Assembly (NCBI RefSeq): GCF_000189275.1
Contig: NZ_AEVT01000016.1
Location: 1 to 64,000 of the forward strand
DNA: 64,000 nt
Origin: Vibrio sinaloensis DSM 21326
GTDB lineage: Bacteria > Pseudomonadota > Gammaproteobacteria > Enterobacterales > Vibrionaceae
Direction: 5' to 3'
Positions 29,032 through 38,876 of this stretch are shown in pieces. The translations under genes and the position numbers were made by a program. The notes below the pieces were generated by a model. That model was given only the letters and a program-made list of their open reading frames with translations. It was not told where the DNA came from and ran no database searches. Position 1 is the first letter of the stretch; every line of letters starts with the position of its first letter.

Positions 29032-29559
29032 TTACTGTTCTTCTTCGCTAAGCGCTTTTAGTACTTGGAAAATTTCGCGGTATGCTTTCGCAGGTTTACC
29101 TGATTTTTTCTCTTTGGCTGCTTGGCGAGCAAGTTGACGTAGGCGCTGACGGTCTGCATTTGGATAAAGCTCCATAGCATCACCGATCGCACTGTCTCCT
29201 TCTTCTACGATGCGATCTCTCAGTTGCTCCAGCTTATGCAGTTCTGCTGTCGCTTGAGAGTGTTTGTTACGCACTTTATCTAAAGCTGCTTGTAGCGGCT
29301 CTGGATCTTCAAAACGCATTAATTTACCAATGTACTGAAGCTGGCGACGACGGGCCTCGTTTTTAAAACGTTGCGCATCTTTAATCGCTTCCGCTAAATC
29401 TTCGCTCAGGGGAAATTTTTCTAGTACTGAGGGTTTAAGTTCTGCCAGTTCTTCACCCAGTTTTTGCAGCTCTTCCATGTCGCGTTTCATCTCGGTTTTA
29501 CTTACCCAGATGATTTCTTCTTCCTCTTCCCATGGCGCTTTTTGATTCTTACGGGCCAT
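29032..29559 (-). CDS. yjgA: Ribosome biogenesis factor YjgA (DarP, DUF615)
   Basis: E. coli YjgA/DarP associates with pre-50S particles and promotes peptidyl-transferase-centre maturation. The 175-residue, highly charged helical protein starts [35 protein letters not shown], with [22 protein letters not shown] and the [15 protein letters not shown] segment, all standard for DUF615. Divergent from pmbA; the pairing is conserved in Gammaproteobacteria. Confidence 0.93.
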   Translation of the reverse strand: MARKNQKAPWEEEEEIIWVSKTEMKRDMEELQKLGEELAELKPSVLEKFPLSEDLAEAIKDAQRFKNEARRRQLQYIGKLMRFEDPEPLQAALDKVRNKHSQATAELHKLEQLRDRIVEEGDSAIGDAMELYPNADRQRLRQLARQAAKEKKSGKPAKAYREIFQVLKALSEEEQ

Positions 29560-29597
29560 CTTTTCTGCCTTAAATTGAACATCTATTTCTCTATTTT

Positions 29598-29658
29598 AAC
29601 AAGAATCATGGGGAGAAAGCGAAATTCTTGTTATTCTAAAGGGAACAAACCTTTAGAA
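29598..29658 (+). promoter_or_regulatory. Two consecutive inverted repeats between yjgA and pmbA
   Basis: First: AACAAGAAT (29598-29606) / ATTCTTGTT (29624-29632). Second: TTCTAAAGG (29634-29642) / CCTTTAGAA (29650-29658), 7-nt loop, ending 10 bases before the pmbA ATG. The only ribosome-site-like bases (AAAGG) lie inside the second stem. Operator or leader structure; nature unknown. Confidence 0.45.
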
Positions 29659-29668
29659 CTAAGTTGAT

Positions 29669-31012
29669 ATGGACGTAAGAGAGCAAGTTGCTCAACAGCG
29701 AGTTGAGCTAGAAGCGGCCGTCGCTAAAGCATTAGAGATGGCGGCAGAGAAATCTGATGGCGCAGAAGTCGCAATTACCAAAACCACTGGACTCAGTGTT
29801 TCAACTCGTATGTGCGAAGTGGAAAACGTCGAATTCAATAGTGATGGTGCATTGGGAATTACGGTTTATCGCGGTCAACGCAAAGGTAGCGCCTCAACGT
29901 CCGACTTAAGTGAAAAGGCGATTCAGCAGACAGTTCTGGCCGCTCTCGATATTGCCCAATACACCTCAGAAGATCCTTGTGCAGGCCCTGCACCGAAAGA
30001 ACTCATGGTTGAGGATATTCCTGATCTAGATCTGTTCCACCCTGATACGCCTGATCCAGATTACGCCGCTCAAGTTGCTATCGCTGCTGAGCAAAAAGCC
30101 TTGTCGTTCAGTGATAAGATCAAGCAGAGTGATGGTGCGAGCTACGATAGCCATTATGGATTGAAAGTGTATGGCAACAGCCACGGCTTGCTAGCCAGTT
30201 ATGCTTCTAGTCGTCACAGCACCAGTTGTTGTGTGATTGGTCAGGGAAATAATGGTGAAATGGAGCGTGATTATGATTACACCCTCGCTCGTCATAAAGA
30301 TGACCTGTTGGCCCCTGAAACTGTTGGCCTAAAAGCGGCTGAGAAGACAATCAGTCGTCTTGATGCGCAGAAATTGAAGACTGGTCAGTACCCTGTGATG
30401 TTTGCTGCTGATGTAGCGACTGGGTTGATTGGTCACTTAGTGATGGCGATCAGTGGCGGTAACTTGTATCGCAAGTCTTCTTTCTTACTGGATAAACTTG
30501 GCGAACAAGTATTACCTGATTGGTTCAATATCCACGAGAAGCCACATGTACTTCGTGGTTTAGCATCTAGCCCATTTGATAGTGAAGGGGTCTTTACCCA
30601 AGACCGAGAAATCATCACCGATGGTGTTCTCGCGACTTACCTGCTTACCAGTTACGCCGCACGTAAAATGGACATGACGCCAACAGGCCATGCTGGTGGT
30701 ATCCACAACTGGTATGTGCAATCAACGGGTCAGAGTTTCGAACAAATGTTGAAAGAGTTGGGAACAGGCTTATTGGTAACCGAGACCATGGGTCAAGGCG
30801 TAAACATCGTGACAGGGGATTATTCTCGTGGTGCGGCAGGCTTCTGGGTTGAAAATGGTCAGATCCAGTACCCAGTGTCAGAGATCACCATTGCGGGTAA
30901 TCTTAAAGAGATCTTCAATCAGATTGTGGCTGTGGGTAGTGATGTTGAAACTCGCTCTCAAATCCAGACTGGCTCCATCTTACTAGAGTCGTTGAAAATC
31001 GCGGGTGAATAA
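29669..31012 (+). CDS. pmbA: Metalloprotease-associated protein PmbA (TldE)
   Basis: PmbA/TldE forms a heterodimeric protease with TldD that matures microcin B17 precursors and degrades unfolded CcdA in E. coli. The 447-residue protein starts with a helical segment, then [36 protein letters not shown], the [17 protein letters not shown] region, and a C-terminal [18 protein letters not shown]. TldE members lack the zinc HExxxH motif, and none is seen here. No clear free ribosome site precedes the ATG; a hairpin does. Confidence 0.94.
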   Translation: MDVREQVAQQRVELEAAVAKALEMAAEKSDGAEVAITKTTGLSVSTRMCEVENVEFNSDGALGITVYRGQRKGSASTSDLSEKAIQQTVLAALDIAQYTSEDPCAGPAPKELMVEDIPDLDLFHPDTPDPDYAAQVAIAAEQKALSFSDKIKQSDGASYDSHYGLKVYGNSHGLLASYASSRHSTSCCVIGQGNNGEMERDYDYTLARHKDDLLAPETVGLKAAEKTISRLDAQKLKTGQYPVMFAADVATGLIGHLVMAISGGNLYRKSSFLLDKLGEQVLPDWFNIHEKPHVLRGLASSPFDSEGVFTQDREIITDGVLATYLLTSYAARKMDMTPTGHAGGIHNWYVQSTGQSFEQMLKELGTGLLVTETMGQGVNIVTGDYSRGAAGFWVENGQIQYPVSEITIAGNLKEIFNQIVAVGSDVETRSQIQTGSILLESLKIAGE

Positions 31013-31055
31013 CGGCTTGGACCCAGTTTAGCAAGTGAGTAATCGCTGTATTTAA

Positions 31056-31084
31056 AAAGGGTTGGCATGATGTGCCAACCCTTT
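31056..31084. terminator. Terminator between pmbA and lysC
   Basis: Twelve-bp stem AAAGGGTTGGCA (31056-31067) / TGCCAACCCTTT (31073-31084), 5-base loop, flanked by A and T runs; convergent genes on both sides. Confidence 0.9.
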
Positions 31085-31097
31085 CGTTTTTCGGTAA

Positions 31098-32450
31098 TTA
31101 CTTTTCAAACAGCTCAGTGTGTAGTTTCTGAATGGCTTGTTTTGAGACTGACTCATGAAGCAAAAAGCACAGGTTATGAGGACTCGCGCCGTAGCAAATC
31201 ATGCGTAAGTTAAAGTCTTCTAGCGTACCAAATACTTGTTTTGCGTAGCCTTTACTTTCACTCATGTTGTTACCGATAAGGGCAACTAGACAAAGGTTAT
31301 GTTCGACTTCTACGCGACAAAGTTCTTCAAGCTCTGCTCTGGCGGCTTGTGGTAGTTGTGGTGCTCCACCTGAAGTGTCTGTTTGGTCTAGAGTGAGCGA
31401 GACACTGATTTCAGAGGTCGTAATCAGATCGACCGAGATCTTATGTTTGGCAAGAATTTCGAATACTCGTGCTAAAAAGCCGTATGCATGAAACATGTTC
31501 TCACTACGCAGCGTGACCATCGTTTGGTTGCAGCGCAAAGCCAGCGCTCTAAATAGTGGAGAGCTTTCAACTTGATGACGGATCCAAGTGCCCCCCTTTT
31601 CTGGTTCTTTCGATGAGCCGACAAATACAGGAATATCGTGGCGTAGAGCTGGTATTAAGGTCGAGGGATGAAGGATCTTAGCACCAAAGTTGGCCATTTC
31701 AGACGCTTCACTGAAACTGATTTCTGCGATAGGGGACGCCTTCGGTGCAATGCGAGGATCTGTGGTGTAAATGCCAGGAACGTCCGTCCAAATCTCCAGT
31801 CCGGATGCCTTCACTGCTTCTGCAATGAGAGCGGCGCTGTAGTCGCTGCCACCGCGGCCAAGTGTGGTTGTATTTCCTTGCGCATCAGCACCAATAAAGC
31901 CTTGAGTGATAACGACATAGTCTTGGCACAGGGGAGCTAGGCTCTGTGACGCGAGTTGACTGATGGTGCCAAGTTCAGGCTCTGCTTTGCCGAAGGCATC
32001 GTCTGTACGCAACACCTCACGGATATCAAATCGAGTGGCGGGGATTCCTCGCTCTTTCATTAGTTGAGTGAGGATGTGGGTAGACATCAGCTCACCACAG
32101 GCAACCAAGTGATCGGTTAGTTTTGTGCTGGCTTGAATAGAAGCTGCTTCTGCCAAAGTGGTCACGGTATCTAATATGGTGTACACCTCGCTCGCGGCCT
32201 GAGTGGGGCTCTCTAGCTGGTCTAGGATGGCGTTGTGTATATCCGCTAACTGACTCAGAATCTCACTACGACGGTGCTGATCTTGAACGCCATTAGCGAG
32301 TTCAACTAACAGATTAGTGACTCCCGAACACGCGCTGCTCACGACTAATTTGGTATTTGGATTGGCTTCGATGATAGCGGCACAGCGACTCATTGCTTCA
32401 AAGTTTGCAACGCTAGTTCCACCAAATTTAGCAACATTGAAATTGCTCAC
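31098..32450 (-). CDS. lysC: Lysine-sensitive aspartokinase III
   Basis: Phosphorylates aspartate, the first step to lysine, threonine, methionine and diaminopimelate. The 450-residue enzyme starts at GTG 32450 (VSNFNVAKFGGTSVANFE), with GGGAG eight bases upstream; a longer start at 32504 would run into the riboswitch leader and is rejected. Kinase motifs KFGGTSV, TLGRGGSDYSAAL and WTDVPGIYTTDPR are intact. Two C-terminal ACT domains (about 310-450) give lysine inhibition. A lysine riboswitch precedes it. Confidence 0.95.
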   Translation of the reverse strand: MSNFNVAKFGGTSVANFEAMSRCAAIIEANPNTKLVVSSACSGVTNLLVELANGVQDQHRRSEILSQLADIHNAILDQLESPTQAASEVYTILDTVTTLAEAASIQASTKLTDHLVACGELMSTHILTQLMKERGIPATRFDIREVLRTDDAFGKAEPELGTISQLASQSLAPLCQDYVVITQGFIGADAQGNTTTLGRGGSDYSAALIAEAVKASGLEIWTDVPGIYTTDPRIAPKASPIAEISFSEASEMANFGAKILHPSTLIPALRHDIPVFVGSSKEPEKGGTWIRHQVESSPLFRALALRCNQTMVTLRSENMFHAYGFLARVFEILAKHKISVDLITTSEISVSLTLDQTDTSGGAPQLPQAARAELEELCRVEVEHNLCLVALIGNNMSESKGYAKQVFGTLEDFNLRMICYGASPHNLCFLLHESVSKQAIQKLHTELFEK

Positions 32451-32564
32451 GGCATTTTCTCCCACGACTTCCTGAAAATAAAACTGAGTACAGAGACTCA
32501 ACATCCGATGTTTGCTTGAAGAGAGAATGAGCGAAAGAGAGGTTTGTATATGTTAGGTATACCT

Positions 32565-32740
32565 CAGAAGCTCACCATCAGACAGTGCTGATGACAGTTG
32601 ATGGGAATCAACCCAAGTCAACCGACAAATCAAAACCACAATTTCGATTTACCTCGGCATTGCTCCCCCTCAGTGTATGGTATTGGAATTGTGGCTCCAC
32701 AACACACCTACCTGGGCAATGCTCCTCTTCTGCAACAAAT
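32565..32740 (-). promoter_or_regulatory. Lysine riboswitch (L box) of lysC
   Basis: Read on the minus strand, it has the 5' AGAAGAGGAGCATTGCCCA element, GAGGGGGAGCAATGCCGAGG, then a GGTTGACTTGGGTTGATTCC-like arm and a closing CTTCTG that pairs with the 5' CAGAAG (P1: 32727-32732 with 32565-32570). The order matches the E. coli lysC leader. The aptamer ends 114 bases before the GTG; no strong terminator was seen, so translational control is likely. Confidence 0.9.
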
Positions 32741-32777
32741 AAAGTTGCGTGGCATAAATATTCGCCACCTATCCAGC

Positions 32778-32806
32778 ATTGAACGTTTTTATGTGACCAA
32801 TGTCAA
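32778..32806 (-). promoter_or_regulatory. Probable lysC promoter
   Basis: On the minus strand TTGACA (32801-32806) and TTCAAT (32778-32783) are 17 bases apart. A start near 32771 places the lysine aptamer about 30 nt into the transcript. Confidence 0.55.
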
Positions 32807-32885
32807 CGAGAATTTGTAACTTTATCTTATGGGGAAATTAACAAACTTGTGACACTGGTTTGACCTCAATACTTTGGGCTAATTG

Positions 32886-32913
32886 CCGCCTTAGTTGAAT
32901 TCAATTAAGGTGG
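32886..32913. promoter_or_regulatory. 28-bp near-perfect palindrome upstream of the aminotransferase
   Basis: Arms CCGCCTTAGTTGAA and TTCAATTAAGGTGG meet at the centre with no spacer; 12 of 14 pairs are Watson-Crick and two are G-T. It lies 52 bases before the ATG. The lack of a loop favours a dimeric DNA-binding protein over an RNA hairpin. The regulator is unknown. Confidence 0.5.
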
Positions 32914-32965
32914 AGTGAGGAAGTAAAAACACAATGATTAGAATACCCCGATAAAGGAGCTGCCA

Positions 32966-34087
32966 ATGACGATTCAAAGTTTTATTCCCCCACACCGTAT
33001 TTTAATGGGGCCAGGCCCATCCGATATTTCCCCTCAAGTACTGCAAGCTTTGAGTCGTCCTACTGTTGGTCACCTTGATCCTCTGTTTATTAAAATGATG
33101 GATGAATTAAAGCAGTTACTTAAATACGCATTTCAAACGGAAAATGAGTTTACGATTGCGGTCTCGGCACCTGGCAGTGCAGGCATGGAGACCTGTTTTG
33201 TTAACTTGATTGAGCCGGGTGATAAAGTGATCGTCTGCCGCAATGGTGTGTTTGGTGAACGTATGCGTGAAAACGTTGTTCGTGCTGGTGGTATCGCTGT
33301 ATTGGTCGATGATGAATGGGGAGCACCAGTTTCAATCGATAAAGTTGAGCAAGCTTTGCAAGCTCATCCAGATGCCAAAATACTAGCATTTGTCCATGCA
33401 GAGACGTCCACAGGGGCCTGTAGTGATGCTCAGGCATTAGGCCATCTTGCGAAACAGCACGATGTGTTAACCATTGTTGATGCTGTAACCTCGTTAGGGG
33501 GAGTACCTCTTAAAGTAGATGAGTGGCAATTGGATGCGGTGTATTCGGGGAGCCAGAAGTGTTTGTCCTGTGTGCCTGGCTTGTCTCCAGTAACGTTATC
33601 TCAGGCGGCGATAGCGAAGATTCAGGCGAGAAAGACGCCGGTACAGAGTTGGTTTTTGGATCAGAGCTTAGTCCTTGGGTACTGGAGCGGTGAAGGGAAG
33701 CGTAGTTACCATCACACAGCGCCAGTTAACAGCCTATACGCGCTGCACGAGTCCTTGCTTATTTTGAAAAATGAAGGCTTGGAAAACGCTTGGCAGCGCC
33801 ACAGAGGTATGCATGACAAACTCAAGCTGGGGCTAGAAAAGCTCGGTTTTGAGTTCGTTGTTGAGGAATCTTCACGTTTACCTCAGCTTAACGCGATTTA
33901 CATTCCATCCGGTGTCGATGACGCGAAAGTACGTAGCCACCTATTGCAAACTTACAACTTAGAAATTGGTGCTGGCTTAGGGGCGCTTGCTGGCAAAGCT
34001 TGGCGAATTGGCCTTATGGGGTATGGCGCTAGAGCAGAAAATGTCGCACTTTGTTTACGTGCTTTAGAAGAATCCTTGACGCAGTAA
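32966..34087 (+). CDS. Class V aminotransferase, alanine/serine-glyoxylate type
   Basis: PLP-dependent transaminase of the AGT/SPT family, 373 residues. Family features: PPHRILMGPGPSDISPQVL start, HAETSTGACSDAQALG, and the PLP-lysine site VYSGSQKCLSCVPGLSPV. A C-terminal small domain ends with GLMGYGARAENVALCLRALEE. The substrate pair cannot be set from sequence; alanine or serine with glyoxylate or pyruvate is likely. The start has AAAGGAG upstream. It is divergent from lysC. An upstream palindrome suggests its own regulation. Confidence 0.82.
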   Translation: MTIQSFIPPHRILMGPGPSDISPQVLQALSRPTVGHLDPLFIKMMDELKQLLKYAFQTENEFTIAVSAPGSAGMETCFVNLIEPGDKVIVCRNGVFGERMRENVVRAGGIAVLVDDEWGAPVSIDKVEQALQAHPDAKILAFVHAETSTGACSDAQALGHLAKQHDVLTIVDAVTSLGGVPLKVDEWQLDAVYSGSQKCLSCVPGLSPVTLSQAAIAKIQARKTPVQSWFLDQSLVLGYWSGEGKRSYHHTAPVNSLYALHESLLILKNEGLENAWQRHRGMHDKLKLGLEKLGFEFVVEESSRLPQLNAIYIPSGVDDAKVRSHLLQTYNLEIGAGLGALAGKAWRIGLMGYGARAENVALCLRALEESLTQ

Positions 34088-34095
34088 ACTAACAT

Positions 34096-34126
34096 TAGGG
34101 CGACCAAATGGTCGCCTTAATTTTAC
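34096..34126. terminator. Terminator between the aminotransferase and pglL
   Basis: Stem GGCGACCA (34099-34106) with TGGTCGCC (34109-34116), 2-base loop, T-rich tail AATTTTAC; shared by convergent genes. Confidence 0.75.
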
Positions 34127-35851
34127 TTGCTAGTCTCTGGGGTGTGGTTAAGAGCATCAATGTTAGGGGGGATGTACTGCACGTTTGAAAAATCGTGCTT
34201 CGGAAATAAAAACTGAGCCTCACTTCGGATCTGCTCTGCTTTTTCCTCATCGCCAACTCCTTGATAGGCCAAGATTAAGTTGTTATAAAAAGCAGGTCTT
34301 GGTTTGTCTTTAATTATGTTCAGCGACCAAGCAATGTACGGTTCAATAAACTTGCTATCGTGTTTGTATAGCCCGATGTTCAAATAGGTACTGTAGATAT
34401 CCCAGTCATAGCGATCCTGCCACGCGATAGGGTTAGACACTTGATTAAGAATGTCAGGATCTTTGGGTTGAGATTTCTCAAACTGAGTGAGGATGTAGTT
34501 GGTATGTAAGGCGCTTAGCATATAAAAAGCTGATTGAGACTGAGCGATAAGCGTTGGCTCTTTGATCAACCCAATAGAGCAGGGTTACAAAGATTATCCA
34601 GTGAATCGCCGAATGGTAAAACGGGTATTCCAACTGCGAGTGGATCACGATTGGAACAAACAAGCCAAACAGTGCTAAACGAGTGCCTTTCTTACCTTGA
34701 TAGATTCGAACTAACACTAAAACTACCGCCATGAAAATGGCTAATATCGGGACTAATCCCCCTTCCACACCCCAGTAGAGCAGTTCATTATGTGGGTGAT
34801 CCAGAGAAGGAAAGCCAGGATGGTAGTTACTGTTTAATTGATGCTGCCTTGCGGTATAGACAATATATTCAGCTTCAAAGCGTCCGTAACCATAGCCTGT
34901 AAATGGCTTCTCGATCAGCATATCAAGCGCTTGTGGGATATGGTACTGTCGCGGACTCTCAAGGTTGATATTCTGTTTGGATAGAGCGGAAAAGCTTTCT
35001 GGGTTGTTTGCATTACTTTGAGAAAGCGCGAAACCCAATCCAACCCCTAACGCTAAGGAAGCGATCCAGCCAATCATTCTTTTTCGAGTAGCGTGTCGAA
35101 TAAGATACGGGATAATGAAAACTACGGCTAATAGTGTTGATAGCCAGCCAGTTCGCGAGCCTAAGATGATCAATAAAGGCAGTGTGTACGCTGGTATGAC
35201 ATAGAGCAGAGCAACATCACTTAACTTCGATTGATACTTTATCGGCTGACGAGCTAATAAATAACCAGATATCGCTAACCCTGTGGCGAGAAAACTCGCC
35301 ATAACATTCGGTTGCTGGAAAATACCGTAGGGGCGATTGCTCACTGTGTTGTAGCCGAATGGGTTGCCAGGCTCTAAATAAAGGTACTGCACCCAACCAA
35401 ATGTTGTTTCAATAGCGACCGCAATAACGATAAACCACAATAAGCGCTGCTTCTGTTTGTTACTAAACCGGAATTGTTGCAACACAACAAATAGGGTGTA
35501 CCCCGTCCAAAGTGCAGTGATCTTGGCTATAGACAAGCTGATGTTTGAGGCTGGGTAGAGTATCGGTAAAGTCAGTAGTGTACAGCAAACCAAAAAACCT
35601 ATGGTGAGCTTGTTGTAACGCAGATGTCCTTGTGCACCAATCTGATAAAGACCAATTGCGATTGCAACACTGATCGCCAGCCAAGTGGTAGGGTTAAAAG
35701 AAAGCGCTAACCCTGATCCTCCTGGATTGGGCATAAAAAAGTGCATGGCGATGATAAAGACAAAACCGAAGGCCGCTAAAAAAGGCCTTGTCAAAGGCAA
35801 TCTAGGAGCTGCTGGTTCTAGCTTAGTGCCCGAAACGTGTGTGGTAGCCAT
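34123..35851 (-). pseudogene. pglL: PglL-family O-oligosaccharyltransferase, apparently frameshifted
   Basis: Inner-membrane enzyme that moves lipid-linked glycans to Ser/Thr of periplasmic proteins. The first part (457 codons, 34478-35851) has about ten membrane helices and the catalytic-loop motif DHPHNELLYWGVEGG of the Wzy_C/PglL class, but its frame then runs into a non-family tail. The family-like C terminus (FYMLSALHTNYILTQFEKS, then the soluble Wzy_C_2-type domain) continues in the +1 frame, 34123 to about 34569. Removing one T from the minus-strand T5 run (34524-34528) would join them into about 575 residues, the normal size. Sequencing error or real mutation cannot be told apart. Confidence 0.78.
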
Positions 35852-35870
35852 GGTGAATAGGTCCTAATAG

Positions 35871-35902
35871 AAAAAGACCAGTGGTTAGTCGCACTGGTCT
35901 GG
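35871..35902 (-). terminator. uvrA terminator
   Basis: Minus-strand stem GACCAGTG / CACTGGTC (35876-35883 with 35892-35899), 8-base loop, followed by TTTTTC. It sits between uvrA and pglL, which run the same way. Confidence 0.8.
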
Positions 35903-35920
35903 ATACTTTACTATTAAATG

Positions 35921-38744
35921 CTATTTTAACATAGGCTTAAGGAATCGCGCTGTGTGCGAACCTTCGACCAATGCCACATCTTCTGGTGTGCCTTGAGCTA
36001 TGATTTCACCGCCACCTTGACCCCCTTCCGGTCCTAAGTCGACAATCCAGTCAGCGGTTTTGATGACATCGAGATTGTGCTCAATAACCACAACAGTATT
36101 GCCGTGGTCACGTAATCTATGCAGTACAGTGAGCAACTGCTGAATATCATGGAAATGCAACCCGGTTGTAGGTTCATCAAGAATATACAGAGTTTTGCCA
36201 GTGTCGCGTTTAGAAAGTTCTCTGGCCAACTTAACGCGTTGTGCTTCCCCGCCAGATAAGGTGGTAGCCGCTTGGCCAAGGCGTATATACGACAAGCCAA
36301 CATCCATAAGCGTTTGTAACTTGCGTGCGATGACTGGTACGGGATCAAAAAACTCGCGTGCATCTTCGACGGTCATTTCCAGAACTTCGTCAATGGTCTT
36401 TCCTTTGTAGCGCACTTCCAGTGTTTCTCGGTTGTAACGTTTACCTTTACAGACATCACATGGCACATACACGTCAGGTAAAAAGTGCATTTCTACCTTA
36501 ATTACACCATCACCTTGACACGCTTCGCATCGACCCCCACGAACATTAAAGCTGAATCGCCCAGGTTTGTAACCTCGTGAACGCGATTCCTGAGTACCAG
36601 CAAACAGCTCCCGTATAGGCGTAAAAATACCCGTGTAAGTTGCTGGATTAGAGCGAGGTGTTCGGCCGATTGGACTTTGATCGATATCGATCACCTTATC
36701 GAAATGCTCAAGGCCATTGATTTTTTTATACGGTGCTGGTGTTGCTGTTGTGGCGCCATTGAGTTGGGTGTGGGCAATCTTAAAAAAAGGTATCGTTGAT
36801 TAACGTTGATTTACCTGAACCAGATACACCAGTGATACAGCTAAATAGGCCGACTGGTATTTCTAAGGTTACGTCCTTTAGATTGTTACCGGTAGCCCCA
36901 ATAAGTTCTACCACCTTCTTCTTGTCTTTTTCCGTTCTCGTTTGAGGGACCACAATCTCTTTCGTGCCACTCAGGTACTGGCCAGTCAAAGAGTCGGGGT
37001 TCGCAAGGATCTCTTTCATGGTGCCTTCTGCAACCACACTGCCACCGTGCACCCCAGCGCCCGGGCCAATATCAATCACATGATCCGCGATTCGAATCGC
37101 ATCTTCATCATGCTCAACAACCAGTACGGTATTACCTAAGTCACGCAAGTGAGTCAGTGTCTTCAGTAGGCGCTCGTTGTCACGTTGATGCAAACCAATT
37201 GAAGGCTCATCCAGAACATACATAACGCCCACAAGTCCAGCACCAATCTGACTGGCTAAGCGAATTCGTTGCGCTTCACCACCGGATAAGGTTTCGGCAC
37301 TGCGAGATAAATTCAAGTAGTTCAAACCGACATTAACCAGAAACTGCAGTCGGTCATTGATCTCTTTCATTACCTTCTCAGCAATTTGCGCACGCTGACC
37401 TTCAAGCTGCAAGGATGCAAAAAAATCGAGTGCATCAGCGATGCTGAGCTCAACGATCTCAGGTAGGGTTGTATCGCCAATGAAAACATTACGCGCCTCT
37501 AGGCGCAGGCGGCTACCATCACAGCTTGAGCAGCTCTTCGTCGAAATGTATTTAGCAAGATCTTCGCGAACGGCGTTGGATTCTGTGTCTCTGTAGCGTC
37601 TTTCTAGGGTATTGAGAATCCCCTCAAAAGGGTGACGCTTAACTCTTATGTCACCACGATCATTGATGTACTTAAACTCTATCTCTGTGCGCCCAGAGCC
37701 CGTAAGAATGATATCGCGGGTTTTCTTACTAAGAGATTTAAATGGCGCGTGAAGATCGAAGCCATAATGCTCTGACAGCGAGGTAAGCATTTGGAAATAG
37801 TAGTAGTTTTTTTGATCCCAACCACGAATTGCTCCAGCAGCAAGACTAAGAGAGTCATCGACGATCACTCGCGCAGGATCGAAATATTGCTGTACGCCTA
37901 ATCCATCACACGTGTGGCAAGCGCCCGCTGGGTTGTTGAATGAGAACAGCCTAGGTTCAAGCTCTTGCATACTGTAGCCACAGTGAGGACAGGCGAAGTT
38001 AGCGGAAAATACGATCTCTTCTTGATCGCCTTCCATACCCGCAACGACAGCAATGCCACCAGACAGTTCTAATGTGGTTTCGAAAGACTCAGCTAAACGT
38101 TGTTGCAGATCTTCACGTACTTTGAAGCGGTCGACCACAACCTCGATGGTGTGCTTTTTATGCAGTTCTAGCGTTGGTGGATCAGAGAGATCACACGTTT
38201 CCCCATCGATACGTGCGCGAATAAAACCTTGTGCTGCAAGGTTTTCTAGGGTTTTTACATGCTCGCCTTTACGCTCTTTCACAATTGGAGCCAAGAGCAT
38301 CATTTTTGAACCTTGCGGTAGTTCTAGCACCTTGTCTACCATCTGCGAAATGGTCTGCGCGGTGAGAGGTACATGATGTTCAGGACAGCGTGGTTCGCCA
38401 ACACGGGCATAAAGAAGACGTAAATAATCATATACTTCGGTAATCGTACCGACAGTCGAGCGAGGGTTGTGAGAGGTCGACTTTTGCTCAATGGAGATAG
38501 CAGGTGAAAGCCCTTCGATGTGGTCAACATCGGGTTTTTCCATTAAGGATAAAAATTGGCGAGCATAAGCAGAAAGGGACTCAACGTAGCGACGTTGCCC
38601 CTCAGCGTATAAAGTATCAAAGGCGAGTGATGATTTCCCTGAGCCTGATAAGCCAGTGATTACAATTAATTTATCTCTAGGGATGGTTACGTTGATGTTC
38701 TTCAGGTTATGGGTGCGGGCACCGCGGACTTCAATCTGATCCAT
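35921..38744 (-). pseudogene. uvrA: UvrA excinuclease ATPase, interrupted by a one-base frameshift
   Basis: Damage-recognition ATPase of nucleotide excision repair. The N-terminal reading frame (36780-38744) has Walker [13 protein letters not shown], zinc-finger cysteines, signature [12 protein letters not shown] and the start of the second nucleotide-binding site ([13 protein letters not shown]), then stops at TAA. The rest (35921 to about 36780), with zinc-binding [29 protein letters not shown] and DEPTTGLH, is in another frame. At 36782-36788 a T7 run (minus strand) replaces the T6 that would read [11 protein letters not shown] and restore about 940 residues. ATG at 38744 matches the family start [15 protein letters not shown] LexA box lies upstream. 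Confidence 0.9.
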
Positions 38745-38809
38745 TCTCATCACTCTGTGCAAATTTAAGTGGGCTAAGTATTACACAGTGTGACAAATGT
38801 GCAAAGAAA

Positions 38810-38829
38810 TACTGGATAAAAAAACAGTA
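38810..38829 (-). promoter_or_regulatory. LexA (SOS) box of uvrA
   Basis: TACTGGATAAAAAAACAGTA matches the consensus CTGT-N8-ACAG at 7 of 8 core positions and in the outer TA bases. It lies 65 bases upstream of the uvrA ATG. Confidence 0.75.
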
Positions 38830-38831
38830 AT

Positions 38832-38857
38832 AAAAAGGCAGCTCATTGAGCTGCCTT
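38832..38857 (-). terminator. galU terminator
   Basis: Stem AAGGCAGCTCA / TGAGCTGCCTT with a short loop; the A run on the plus strand supplies the U tract for the minus-strand transcript. It directly abuts the LexA box. Confidence 0.85.
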
Positions 38858-38876
38858 GTGAGAAAAATAAATGTGA

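Noticed and set aside
32585..32819. Plus-strand ORFs in the lysC leader
   Set aside because: Antisense of the lysine riboswitch, which explains the sequence.
34123..34569. Separate small soluble protein gene after pglL
   Set aside because: Its sequence continues the PglL family C terminus; a frameshifted single gene is the simpler reading.
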